Below the pieces are notes generated by a model. It was given only the letters and a program-made list of their open reading frames with translations, was not told where the DNA came from and did not search any database. From Limnomonas spitsbergensis (Eukaryota > Chlorophyta > Chlorophyceae > Chlamydomonadales): a DNA stretch of 64,000 nucleotides. Made by a program: the position numbers and the translations under genes. Shown here one piece after another: positions 10,990-22,800 of this stretch. The stretch spans positions 1,081,001-1,145,000 of the forward strand of contig JAYJMM010000004.1 of NCBI GenBank assembly GCA_037349105.1, given 5' to 3'. The stretch's first letter is position 1. Each line of letters starts with the position of its first letter.

Positions 10990-13900
10990 CTACTCCAAGG
11001 CCGCCATCAGACGCTCAGCGAGAGCTAGTACTTGTTCATCCCCTCCCGGTGGTCCGATCAAGCTCAGTCCAACGGGTAGTCCATCCACCGTTGCCAAGGG
11101 CAAAGAGACCTGCAACAAACAGGAAGGAAATTAGTGCAAGGGTTTGTGTTAAGGATTGAAGAACGCCTTCAAGGTTGAGTTGGTCGGTATGCTAGTGCTG
11201 AAAAATGTCAAACCCATCTTCCATTAGAGCATATCAATATCAACTACCGGTAGTGTTCGGCAATTAATCATAGCCGTTGGATTACCGTGAAACGTGAGGC
11301 TGTCATCACAGCGCAAAGTACAAGACAAGTTGCGGATTTTGAACGTTTCTTACAGTTTTGTGGTGTAATTCAGTACACGTACTTTTGACTGTTCGGTGTC
11401 CTGCGGCAGATTATGCTACACCGGCCCCCCCGCCCAACCCCGAGTGTCACAATTGAGGGCTTTTCAGGCAAGGTTCTAGATTCTAGGACTTTCAGGCAGT
11501 GTCGGACTGCATAGCCCTCAAACACAGCCAAGGGTCTTAAGGCCAACGACTCATCAGGCTGCTCACCAAAAGTCCTACCACTGAGTACTCCAGATCATGC
11601 TCTGTGAAGAGAAAGCAGGCAACACCATTTCGCACAAGAGCCCTCCTCACCCACCTGTGGCAAGCCGCCCAAGCCGGCAATGCAGAGCAGGCTCAGCATG
11701 CGCGTGCGCAGGTCGTAGAGCTCCGCGGGTGGCGTCAAGAGCAAGGGGGCGTATCCGGGCGCGGTGGGTAAGGTGATGAAGCCGTCGTCCTTGAGCAGGG
11801 CAGCCATGTGCGCCTGGATGGCAGCCCGCTGGACGAGGCACACAACCCTCGCCTGCACATCATGACGGGGGTGCGAGACTTCATGATGCAGATACTCGGG
11901 AATTTGGGGTCCAGGGGAATTTGGGGCATAGTGTAAATGCTCAAGTGATCAGACAGCTTCAGGGTGATCAGAGTGCTCAAATTATGGGGTTCAGAGAAAG
12001 TTGTCAGACCGCCACTGAATACAGCAGCACATAATGAGGGTTCCTGTGGGGCAGGTCCTCCGACCAGCAGGGCAAGCAGCACAGACCCGGTATGCCTTTT
12101 CGTGCCCTTGGAATCGATACACCCCATGCTTGCTGAGAGTGGCCTGTCCAATACCTCGTCTGTTATGTTGGCAGCCGCAGCAAAACGCTCCTTGATGCCG
12201 GGGCCAAAATTCGGGGTGTTTGTCGACACCCACCCTCCAAGACCTTGCCAGATCTCCCAAGCCTGAGTGATGAAGAGGAGGAGGTAGGTAGCAAAGCTGA
12301 TAGAAGGTCAAGCTACACATATGATCTCTGCGGGATCTTTTGGATCTACAGAATCTTTTGGATCTACGGGATCTTTTGGACCCACGGGATCTTTTGGATC
12401 TAAGGTATAATTCGAGCCAGGCTTCATCAGAGAGCTTTCAAGGTTTGGAGGCGCGGTAAGTGCGGTCCCAGCAGGGGAAATGCAGCTGGATTTCTAGGAG
12501 GGCATCAGAGCATCCTTGGGCCGATGAAGCGAAATGCACTACAGTCCCAACCAATGCCCTGCTAGACCCTCGTGCAGTGAGGGGAATGGCAGAGCCTTGG
12601 GGCGCACACATTGGATCCAGGGCTGAGGGTCGAGCGAGAGGATAGAAAACTACGCTCCGCAGGGACGTGAAGGTTTTAGGAACAATGCGGCATATTCGCA
12701 CAGTTACCGAAGCTAGAAGGGAGGAAAAGGGAGGCACTGACCTGACAGACGCGGAACACCTCGTACCACGTTGACAGCTGTCCCAACCCCTGTGCCGCTA
12801 GACCCGCATCGTCGGCAACCAAGATATCAGTTGGGGCTCCAAGCACGCGGGTCACGGCATCCATCTTGGCCGACAGCTTGCTGTTGATGGCCTTCGTGGT
12901 GTTCGGGAAAGCCAAAGAGAAGGCGTCTGTTGCAACCATCCACCTGGGGTGTAAGAAGGTAGGGGGTTCAGGATAAACGGTTTAGGGCGTTTGCGGGGGA
13001 GAAGGGGGGTTAGAAGAAGGGTTGAGGGATGGGGGAGAGCCGTTGTTACCCCCCAGTCAGTGAACTGCCCTGGGAACCCTGCCCAACAGGTCCTGGTCCG
13101 ACCTGGTCCAGCCGGCCCTGATCACAGCCGGGGCCTGCGCCTTAAAGGAGTAGGGGCTGGCCGTGCCTCAGAACACAGGATTGAGACTGGAGCGGGAGGT
13201 GCCACTGCTGTGCATGATAATGTCTGCCGTACGAGCTCAAGATGATGACATTTGGAAGATGAGTTTCTTTTTTGTGTGGCTCATGTTTAAGAAGTGAGGG
13301 TGAGCAAAACCCTGCGCCAATCCGGCCGGAGGCTCCAGGCGCGATCCAGCCTGATCTGAAATCATCCAAGCTGTAAGTGCCTCCAGCCGACAGCCATGCC
13401 AACCCCATTCCAGATCCAACTAGATTCTCACTCGTCACTCCTCGCACCCTTTTTGTCCATTCCCTCTCCCTCCCCTTGTTTTCACAGATAAATTAAAAGT
13501 CCAGAAGGGAGGAGAGGGGGAGTGCTGCTGAGGGCACCGATCATTTTGAACACGCCAACAGCTGTTGATGCTGACCAGCCTGGCCTGCTTCAATCCTGCC
13601 CTCCTAACGCCTATACCCCGAAGCCTTCAACCCAGCCCCTCCGTTGTTGGTATTGCCATGCCCGGCCTGCATGATATACCTGACCAGCCTGACCTGCTTC
13701 AATCCTACCCTCCTAACGCCTATACCCTGAAGCCTTCAACCCAGCCCCTCCGTTGTTGGTACTGCCATGCCCGGCCTGCATGATATACCTGACCAGCCTG
13801 ACCTCCCTGCCGCTTACCTTGTCAAGGGCGTCTTGATCGCCTGGCTTGCAGTGGGCTTGAGTAAGACCTCCCCGACGCTCTTGAGCAACGATGCATCCCG

Positions 13901-16509
13901 AGCGAAACTGTGAGGTCAGGGTTTGAAAGGGGGGAGAGGGGCTCAGCCGCTCCGCCAGAAAGCATTCGGAGACCCTTATAGACCTGCTGCAGGAAAGCAA
14001 ATGGATGGGGGCATGGTAGCATATTGCTGGCTGCAATGGCCATGACATTTAGGTGGACATCACTCATCACTGTACTTCTGTGTGGCCTTAGATTAAGTTA
14101 TGCGGACATGGCATGCCTGTAGCATCCCTGTATGCTACTTAGTAGATGCTACACACATTCAATGACCTCCGCGGCAGAGGCTGAGGTGGCAGATCCCATA
14201 ACATGCAAACCTGTCTGCTTGGTGCTTGGTTGTTCAGTCCGACTTAACCTGTGCTGTATCATGCCGAAACATGCCGTATCGTGCTACCTTGGTATTGCAA
14301 TCCAGCTTAACCTGTGCCATATCATGCCGTATCATTCTGTATCGTGCTACCTTGGGAGTGCAATACGGCAAATCTTGTGCTGTATTGTGCTTCCTTGATG
14401 GTTCAATCCAGCTTATCACACTGTGATATCATGCCGTATTGAGCCCCCTTGGTAGTAAATTCATCTTAACCTGCCTGTGCTGTATCGTGCCGGGTCATGC
14501 CACCTAAACAACTTGCACTCCAGATCTGACAGACTCCTACTCACAATCCCATGGTGTCGAACATTGGCGCCAGCGGCCGCGACTCGTTCATGGAAATACG
14601 GCCGTGTGTTGGGCGGAGGCCGAAGAGGCCGCAAAAGGACGACGGGATGCGGACTGAGCCGCCTGTGTCACTGCCTATGGCAAAGTCGACGTCACCGGCG
14701 GCGCAGGCGGACTGCATGGGGCCAGTGGGATGCACGGGGTATGGCAAACAAGATGAGAATCAGGATAACATGGTAACAGTACAGAGGACACTTGTATGGA
14801 ACCAGTGTCCTCTGTAGTCCCGTGGTCCCGTCAAGGAGGACACTGGGTAGAATTCCCGCCCCCTCCTTGACGGGACCACGGGTTGGCCTTGTCACTCAAT
14901 GTCAGCAGGGAGTGTGAAAGTGTGGACAGGCCTCTACCGAGACAATTCAAGTTCACACTCGGTATTACCTCGGATCTCCATGACCCCCCCCCCTCGTCTT
15001 GTGGCTGACCCAAAATAATGTTGGCGGGATATGCCCCTACTTGTCACGGCCAGTAGGGGCATCCCGCAGACATTCCTTTCGCTGCGCAGACACCCTTTTC
15101 GCTAGCAAAAGGGGTGTCAGCGGGATGCCCCTTCTAGCCGGGCAATAGGGGTGTTGGCGTGATGCCCCTGGTTATGGCTTTTGCTTGAGGCCTTCTGTAC
15201 AAGAGGCCTGCAATAAAAGCCATACCCAGGGGCATGTTGCTGACACATACATGCGTGGGGAGACACAATATGTTGGGAATTTTCCACTCATTGTACATTT
15301 TCAGCTGGTGCTTATTTGGTGCAGATGGACGGGCCACCAACCTTAGGCAGGACACGCAGCCCCTGGTTGCCCCCTGGTTGCCACATGGTTGCCCCACGGA
15401 TGCCCCAAGGGATCCCTTTAAGACGCCCCCCCCCCCCCAGCGGGGATTCCCACTCCCCGGACTACCCCCCTCACCGCAGAGCCTGACGAGGAGCCTCCGG
15501 GGATCCTCCCTGGCGCGGCGGGGTTGGGCGGCGTGCCGTAGTGGATGTTTTCTCCATTCAGGCTGTATGCGAGTTCATCTAAGTGCGTCTTGCCCCTGTC
15601 GGCAGCAAGTAACAGGGGGCATGACATCATCAGCACACAAATTTCCTTGAGGCTTGGTTTGTGGACCCTTCATTCACTCCAAACCCGCAATGTGTCTAAC
15701 TTCACCCCACGCTGAAGTAAGTGGCCGCTGGTGGTACTCCTGCAGTGTACTCTTTAAGCCCAAGAGTTCTACAGCACTTACTACAAGAATGACTACTCAC
15801 TGCAGAGTGGCCCCGGCGGCCAGCAGATCCAGGATAGGGGGGGAAGTCCTCTCAGCTGGCTGGTGTGTCGCCAGCCACGCCGGGTTGCCATACCCAGTGG
15901 TATGCCCCTTGATCTGCACAGGACAATCATCGGGCACTTCTTTAGCAGGGTGCGGGCGGCTTTCGCTTGTTATTTACAACTGGGTGGTGCAACAGAATCA
16001 AGAGTGGGCAATTAGGTGTGCGTGGTAGCAGTTTGTGACAATTGGTAGGACGTGGTGGCAGGTGAGAGTTGTTGTTAGCACTTCGTAGGGAGGGCAGACT
16101 AGGGGTTTAATACAAGTGGATGCCTGGATAATGCAGGAGGGGGTCGAATGCTCAAGAGTGAGCTGTTAATGCACCGGAGCGCACTGCGCATGCACAGGAG
16201 TGCGCGGCTCATGCAGCGCGGCAAGGCACATGCGCTAGAGCACACGGCACATGCAGCACAGTAGGACTTTCCTCCCAACCCTCAAGTCAGGCGCCCACGC
16301 GGGCGAGCCTTTTTGAGCAGGGCCCAGAGGTGTAACGTCATGGACATGCAGCACAGCAAGACCAAGCCTCCGAGCGTACATCGTATAGGTCCTTGACAGC
16401 GAAGGTCAGACCGGTTAGGGGTCCTGACGCCGCCCCCTGTATGCGTAGAGCTGGGTCGATGTAGGTAGTTGAGGGTTTGGGTGTCACAGTGAAGGTGGGC
16501 TCCCGGTAT
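10990..16509 (-). CDS. Amidase-signature-family hydrolase (AMI1-like)
   Basis: This is a serine amidohydrolase of the amidase signature family, closest in feel to plant AMI1 (indole-3-acetamide hydrolase); the substrate here is unknown. Exons 5' to 3': 16380-16509, 15801-15913, 15475-15595, 14545-14711, 13818-13907, 12742-12943, 12155-12262, 11655-11852, 10990-11109, about 416 residues, close to AMI1 length. All phases agree. The Ser-cisSer-Lys triad is present: Lys in [11 protein letters not shown], the cis-Ser region in [10 protein letters not shown], and the nucleophile Ser in [19 protein letters not shown]. The C-terminal exon reads [18 protein letters not shown], typical of the family, and ends with TAG. 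The first exon (start codon) is not resolved: exon 16380-16509 needs two bases from an upstream exon, and the sequence before it is a 31-bp minisatellite. FmdA lies directly upstream on the same strand. Confidence 0.88.
12324..12410. repeat. Short GATCTTTTGGATCTAC tandem repeat in an amidase intron
   Basis: Four to five copies of a unit of about 20 bases (GGGATCTTTTGGATCTAC) lie in the intron between the exons at 12742-12943 and 12155-12262. Confidence 0.8.
13565..13810. repeat. Tandem duplication of about 113 bp beside an amidase splice donor
   Basis: Just over two copies of a unit containing CTGACCAGCCTG...CTGCTTCAATCCT...CATGCCCGGCCTGC. The partial third copy begins about 12 bases from the donor of the exon at 13818-13907, so the array abuts a splice junction. 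Confidence 0.85.
14105..14510. repeat. Dispersed CCTGTGCTGTATCATGCCG-type repeat cluster in the amidase gene
   Basis: Five or so degenerate copies of the same family as at 2060-2480, in opposite orientation, fill the intron between the exons at 14545-14711 and 13818-13907. Each unit reads roughly CTTAACCTGTGCTGTATCATG, then a run like CCGTATCGTGCTACCTTGG. Confidence 0.75.
16288..16340. repeat. Dispersed ~50-bp repeat (GGCGCCCACGCGGGCGAGCC family), copy 1
   Basis: The sequence is GGCGCCCACGCGGGCGAGCC, then TTTTTGAGCAGGGCCCAGAG, then GTGTAACGT. Related copies are at 16971-17019, at the truncated window start (1-20), 41282-41330 and 44712-44760. On the minus strand every copy can be read as [15 protein letters not shown] or close to it. 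Confidence 0.8.
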
Positions 16510-16625
16510 CTGCAAGTGGGTGTGGACAGGCAAGTGTGGACAGTTAGTGGGTGTGGACAGGCAAGTGTGGACAGTAAGTGGGTGTGGACAGGCAAGTGTG
16601 GACACACAAGTGTGGACAGTATAAT
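16508..16625. repeat. 31-bp minisatellite upstream of the amidase exon
   Basis: About three copies of GGTGTGGACAGGCAAGTGTG plus ACAGTTAGTG, which starts at the acceptor of the exon 16380-16509. It occupies the position where the start exon of the amidase should be and hides it. The intergenic gap to the FmdA stop at 16815 is therefore under 300 bases. Confidence 0.85.
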
Positions 16626-16814
16626 AAGGTGTACACAGTAAGTGTGGGTGTTGTGTCATGACTAGTCCTACAGCTCAGGCTAAAAGAAAGTTCTAACAAA
16701 TATTCCTATTCCATCACAATTTACTCAGAACCAGGCTTCTGCAGCCCTCCATGTGGGATATGGAGATATGCCAGGGAAATGCAAGGGGCCCTGGGAAGAG
16801 TGGATCTGCGATTC

Positions 16815-19800
16815 TTACTTGCACTTGACCGGCCTGCTAGTCCCGCACGCTACGGTGGGCTTGTACTCCTTCTTGTTCTCGATGAAGGCATACTTTGGAA
16901 CCACCAGGTGCACTCCCCAGTTGCCGTCAACCACCTGGGTCACCTGCATGTATTGACACATGAAAGACAGGTTGGGCGCCAACGTGGCCGAGACTTTTTG
17001 AGCAGGACCCAGAGGTTGACATGCAAGGCATTTTGTGAAACGTGCAAACACGTCTCGGGTCGCAATTTCGACCATTTGCCTCCAATTTCATGCATGATCT
17101 TTCAATTTCAAATTATCAAGGTCTCAATTTCCGAATTTCGAGGTTTGTCAAGGTTTTAATTTTCGTTTCGTGAGCAAAGACCTCCGATTTCAAATGTACA
17201 GATCAGTGAAATCAAACATGGGCCTTCAATTTCAAAAGCATATTAAATATTCGAATTTGGGGGCTCCGATTGGGCTGCAGGGTATCATCATGTAACAAGC
17301 GGAATGATCCAGACTGCCGTTCTGGCGAGCGGTATTTCATGTAAAATCATTTTTTTGGTCAAAGGGACTGTGTCTGGGTTTGGCATTGTAGCACAATACA
17401 GAAAGAAACGGTACGCTACGGTACAGGTTTAGCCCTATCTTACTACCAAGGTAGCATGATACAACACGACGTGGTGCGATCCAGCACAGGTTCAGCCAGA
17501 TTGTGCTACCACGATCTGCATGGCGGCAGGGGCCGGATTATGCTCCCTCAGTGAGACGCTACACCAATGCCGCACCTGAAAGTCGCACATGACGGTGAGG
17601 AAGGTCAAGACCTCATCCTCCGAAAAGCCCTTCCAGGCCATCAACCAGTCACGAGCCTGTGGGGAAGAGGGTTCAGGGTTGATAACTAGGGCTCAAGGCT
17701 TAGGGTTGGCCCCTCCAGGCAATCAACCAGTCAGGGGCCTGTGGGGAAGAGGGTTCAGGGTTGATAACTAGAGCTCAAGGCTTGGGGTTGGCCACACCAG
17801 GCTTTAAGCCAGTCACAGGCTTCTGGACAGGAGGGTTCAGGCTTAATGATCAGGGTTCGAGGTTTGGGGTTGGCCATTCCAAACCATGAGCCAAACTCGA
17901 GTCACTGAGAGGCAGGGTTATGGGAGGCCATCCTAGGCCAAATGAATGAGACAGGATAGAAAATAGACAATGCCGGCTGTCGGGGCCTTGGGGGATAAAG
18001 GCCTGGTTGAGATTCAGCAGGCAGAAACAAGGGAATGCTCAATTCTGTGAACTTGCAATCCCTGAAACCTTTTAGGCCTTAGGGGCATGAACCTATGCCA
18101 TTGTGTTATTTGTGTGTGAGGTGGGTTAAAGGGGGTAGCAAAGGTGGCGGAGAAAACCTGCTAGCTAGGGACACTGGAGAGACCTACCATCTCGTAGGCC
18201 CCCACAAAGGCCTTGTCGATAGAAGAGCCCACGTCAGCACTGCCGATCGTGCTGGGGTCCGCCAGGCTCTGCAGACAAGCATTGAGACGAGTTGGTCTTC
18301 GCTTATTAAGCTGCAGATGTGTTTGAGCCAGCGATGCTCTGCCCAGGCTCGCCTTGTCCCAGGTCAGCACCCAACTAAGGATTTTGCAACGCTTCCATAA
18401 CCAGCTGTGCTTTAGTAATACTCCAACAAACACGACTCAGTATTTTTGAGTCACATGAGGCACATGCTGGTGCACCCCTCAAGAGCTGCGCTGCCAGGCA
18501 TACCTGCCAGTGTTTTTTGCAGTGGTTACCGCGTCACTTTCAGCTACATTTCAAGTACACTGTGGCCTGTGGCCACCAGCCCCTGGCTCGGCCAGCCCTG
18601 CTGCCAAGGCCACCGGCTGGTCCAGGTTTGGTGTCAATCGGCCCAGGGGTGGCCGCAGCGCGGCCCATCAAAGAGCACTAAACAAAAACACTCATACCTG
18701 CAGGTAGTTTCCATTGACGGCCATCCCTTGGACAATCCAGTTCTCGGCGTTCTCAATCAGCGGAAAAGCGAGGTTCCTGACAACAGCTGGCGCAGTGTCA
18801 GCCTTGTGCAGCGTCAGCTTGAGCTTGCCGTTGACACTGGTCTCAATGCCAGTCCCGTCAAACTCTGAGTCACCCTGTGGGAAAGAACAAGATCGCAGGA
18901 TACTGAACAGGTTCAGCTTGAATGCACTATTTCAGTAGCACGATACAGCACGAGAAGACATAAGTTGAGCTGAAGTCAATTAACGAGGTAGCACGACCAT
19001 GGTTTGATCCGTCACAGGTTCAAGTTGAGTTAACTACCAAGGTAGCATGATACAGCTCAATGGCACCATACGTTTAGGTGTAGCTAGTGCCTTAGCTAGA
19101 GTGTTCCCAACTTAACATGACACGGCACATGCTAAGCTTGAGTGTAGTACCAAGATACAATGGTACGGCATAAAACGGCACAGGTCAACCTTCGGTGTGC
19201 TACTAAGGTAGCATGGCTTGATTCGGCACAGGTGAAGCTGGAACGTGCCCCCAAGGTTGCATGATTTGGAATGATATGACTTAGATGATTTGGCCCATGT
19301 TAGCACAGAATGTGCTCCCAATGTTGCATGACAGGGTAGGGAGCAGGTGGGGACAGCAGTAGAGCCACATACAGTCTTTCAGAACGGGCAAAATACACAC
19401 ACACACACACATACCAAATGGGGGCGGCAGCAGGTGAGAAGAGGTATACTTGAGAAGGGGGCAAACGACACACATGCATCAAATGGGGGCAGCAGGTGGG
19501 GACAGGTGCACTTCACAAGAGGGCACAACACATACATGCATCAAATGGGGGCAGCAGGTGGGCCGAATGGCTGGCTTTCATACTCCATGCCTCAGGGCCC
19601 ATGATTTCCTTATTTACACCTTCTCGGCCGCCACCAACCCTCCCCTCATAAGTTGCGCCCAGCCATACTTCCTTAGCCATGCCCCCAAATTAACCTTCTT
19701 GGCCTCAGTGCCTATCCCAACCGCCTGGGCCTACCTGAGCCAAATGACAGTCTCCCATAGTGAGGAGGCCGCCGTCGACACCGACCCTCAAGTACAGAGA

Positions 19801-22800
19801 GCTGCCTGCGCCTAGGCGCCGATTGTCCATGTTCCCCCCGGAGCTGGTCGGAGGGATGGAGCTGGCTGGTTTAGAGCTGATGGGGGCGAGCCCGATGTTT
19901 CCAATATGAATATTCACCGGGACCTGCAAAATGCCAAATCAGGTGTGGGGTCGTTGGTACTGGCAGAACAGGGCAGTACAGGGAGGTTAACGCCGGTAAA
20001 AGCCAGGCAGTACAGGGTATACAAGGATGTAGTTGAGGATTTAAAATCCAGGGTATTCAGGGTATTCAGGGTACCAGGGTGGCAGGGCGTGCTCCTCATT
20101 ACACTGCCCGCCGAACCTCACCTTGAACTTGGTTTCGGGTTTAGGGCTAAACCCTGAACTTGCCAGCCCAACCTCACTTAATCTTGGTTTCGGGTTTCTG
20201 GCTAAACCCTTCACCTTGCCCGCCCAATCTCAACTTGGAATTTGGTTTTGGGTTAAGGGCTACACCCGGAACCTTGCCTGCCCAATCTCACCTTGAACTT
20301 GCCCGCAATCGAGTATGACTCGGTGCCCGTGGGGTGCACGGTGCGGAGGCCGGGGTACTGGTAGCCATACCACTGCTGCATTCCATCGACGCAAGGCACG
20401 TGCTCGCCCTTGTAGATGCGGGCGCTGTTATTCCAGGTTACGTTCTGTGCATGACAAGGACGCAAAAGCACGGTCTTGTAAGTCAAGGCGTAAACAAAAG
20501 CAAGGCCTCGATGAGTGCCGCAAAGGCGTAAACAAAAGCAAGGCCTCGATGAGTGCCGCAAAGGCGTAAACAAAAGCAAGGCCTCGATGAGTGCCGCAAA
20601 GGCGTAAACAAAAGCAAGGCCTCGATGAGTGCCGCAAAGGCGTAAACAAAAGCAAGGCCTCGATGAGTCCCGCAAAGGCGTAAACAAAAGCAAGGCCTCG
20701 ATGAGTGCCGCAAAGGCGTAAACAAAAGCAAGGCCTTGGAGGCCAAGGCATGAAAGAGGCTACCACAGCAATGCCACAGACTATCTACCAAGATTGTTTG
20801 ACTCGAGGGACACATGACACTTGCCGTGCGGCCATGATGGGCACCCAAACGCGGTTCAGCCTATCAGCAGTCTGGCCTTCACTGGGCGCAAGTCTGAACA
20901 TCAAGTAACTCACTGCACTGAGCTCAGCGGCGTGCAGCATCATCCCCATCACCCCACCCCAAGAGGGCATCAGGTTAAAGGTCCAGTGACCACATCGATC
21001 ATGAAGACATGAACCCATTTCCCCCCCAGAGCCAGAAAACAGCTAAATTTGGTGTTAGCATTGATCCCACACACCGTGTACGCATTTTCAAAGGTTCCAG
21101 AATTTGGAACACAGCTCGTCTTGGGTCCCACGTATCCCGTGTCGGTGGTGTTGCCGTATGTAAACTGGAAGGTTGGAACTCCGTACAAGACGCTGCGTGC
21201 CGGGGTCGGGCAGGGTGCTGGGATGAGCAATGAGGATGAGGTGCATAAAAAAAATAGTGTGGTCTGGGAGGCGGCATATTTATTCTACACCCTTGGGCAC
21301 AACTGGAGACTCAGTCAGCAATGATTTTGCAGGCTCGGGGCACCAGTGGGTGGACAGCAAGCAAGGCAGTGGTACTTTGCACTGCATGGATGCCCTAGAA
21401 GGAGAAGGGTTTTGCTGTTGGCCAGCTCCTCGTCAGCTGCGCTACAGCGACACTCAGCCTCTCGCCAGCAGCATTGCAGCTACATAGACTAAGGAGTGGC
21501 CAGAAGGCATCCTGTGCATCAGCCCGTCGGCCGGAGGCTAGCGATTTGGGGGGCAACTAACCGGGCTTAAGACGGACGCAGGGAGGGTTGCTGGAAGGTA
21601 CTGAAGGCAGTTTGACAACATACAGCACATTCTTAAACGGTAGTTCATGAACTGGTTCGCCTCGATTGTAACGGGCGATGGGCTCATATCTATCTATGCA
21701 AGGCAGGGTGTAGCTGCGAAAGACCCACTGGGCTGATAATGAGTGGGCAGGTGCGTGGCAGGTAGGCATGCTAGGAGTTAGCAGGCACGAGGCAGGTAGG
21801 CATGCTACTAGGAGTTGGCAGCAGGTAGCTGGCAGATACGTGGCCATGAATACACAGTGTTGACATGGAAGGCTGTTCAACAACCCGCTCGTCACTGGTG
21901 TAGAAGGAAAAGGAACTACATCCCGCAGACAGCAGGGTTGTCAGGGTTAAGGAAGCAGCGCAGCATGGGCCGAGCGAGGCTGCGTCCGCGGCGTGCTGTT
22001 CCAACCCTAACGTGCAAGAAGACATCCAATCGCGCGTGTAGCTCACTTGGCGCCCTTCTTGATGACTTCATAAATTGTGGCGACCTCACGGCGTAGCCCC
22101 TTGAGGAAGCCTGCGCCTTTAGCCTGGAACTGGAAGCCCCATCGCCCCGCGGCATTGATGCCAAACGTCTTTCCAGTTGCAGGGTTGGGGCGCGGGACCA
22201 ACTCGAGGATATCGATCTGCAGGACAGCAGCAGGGGCCGGATAACCAAGCATGTGCATCAGATACCCATTCACCAGTCGTGCCTGGCGGCACCAATCAAT
22301 CACCTCATGATTTGAATTCCTGAAGGTAGATAGGTTTGAGCGTCCACTTAAAGTTTATACCCAGACCCTTCACCCTGAGCCCTGACTGACCCCACAATGC
22401 TTTGTAAGTACTGTAGTCAGGCTTGATCGGTTTTCTCGATATTTTGTTTGCAAGCCTAGTTTGCGGATGCCTACCTAAGATCGTCAAGGTGAGTGCACCG
22501 TTACTGATGAGACCTGTATGAACATTTCCGGTATGAATCCCCCCTCCACACACACGCCGTTACTGCTAATTCTATGCTGAGAACTGCATGGATGGCAACC
22601 AACGCGCGCGTACCGTCCCAGCCCAACCAACCAAAAGACAAACACACATGATGTACCTGAATAATGTCTCCAGCCACGGCACCACACATGTAGATGGGGC
22701 CGGTGAGAATATGCACGCCAGCACCGTCCCCTGTCGATCCTCGAGTATTGACATTTTGCTGTGCTCAGCAACACAAGGAACGGGTCACAACTTTTTCACA

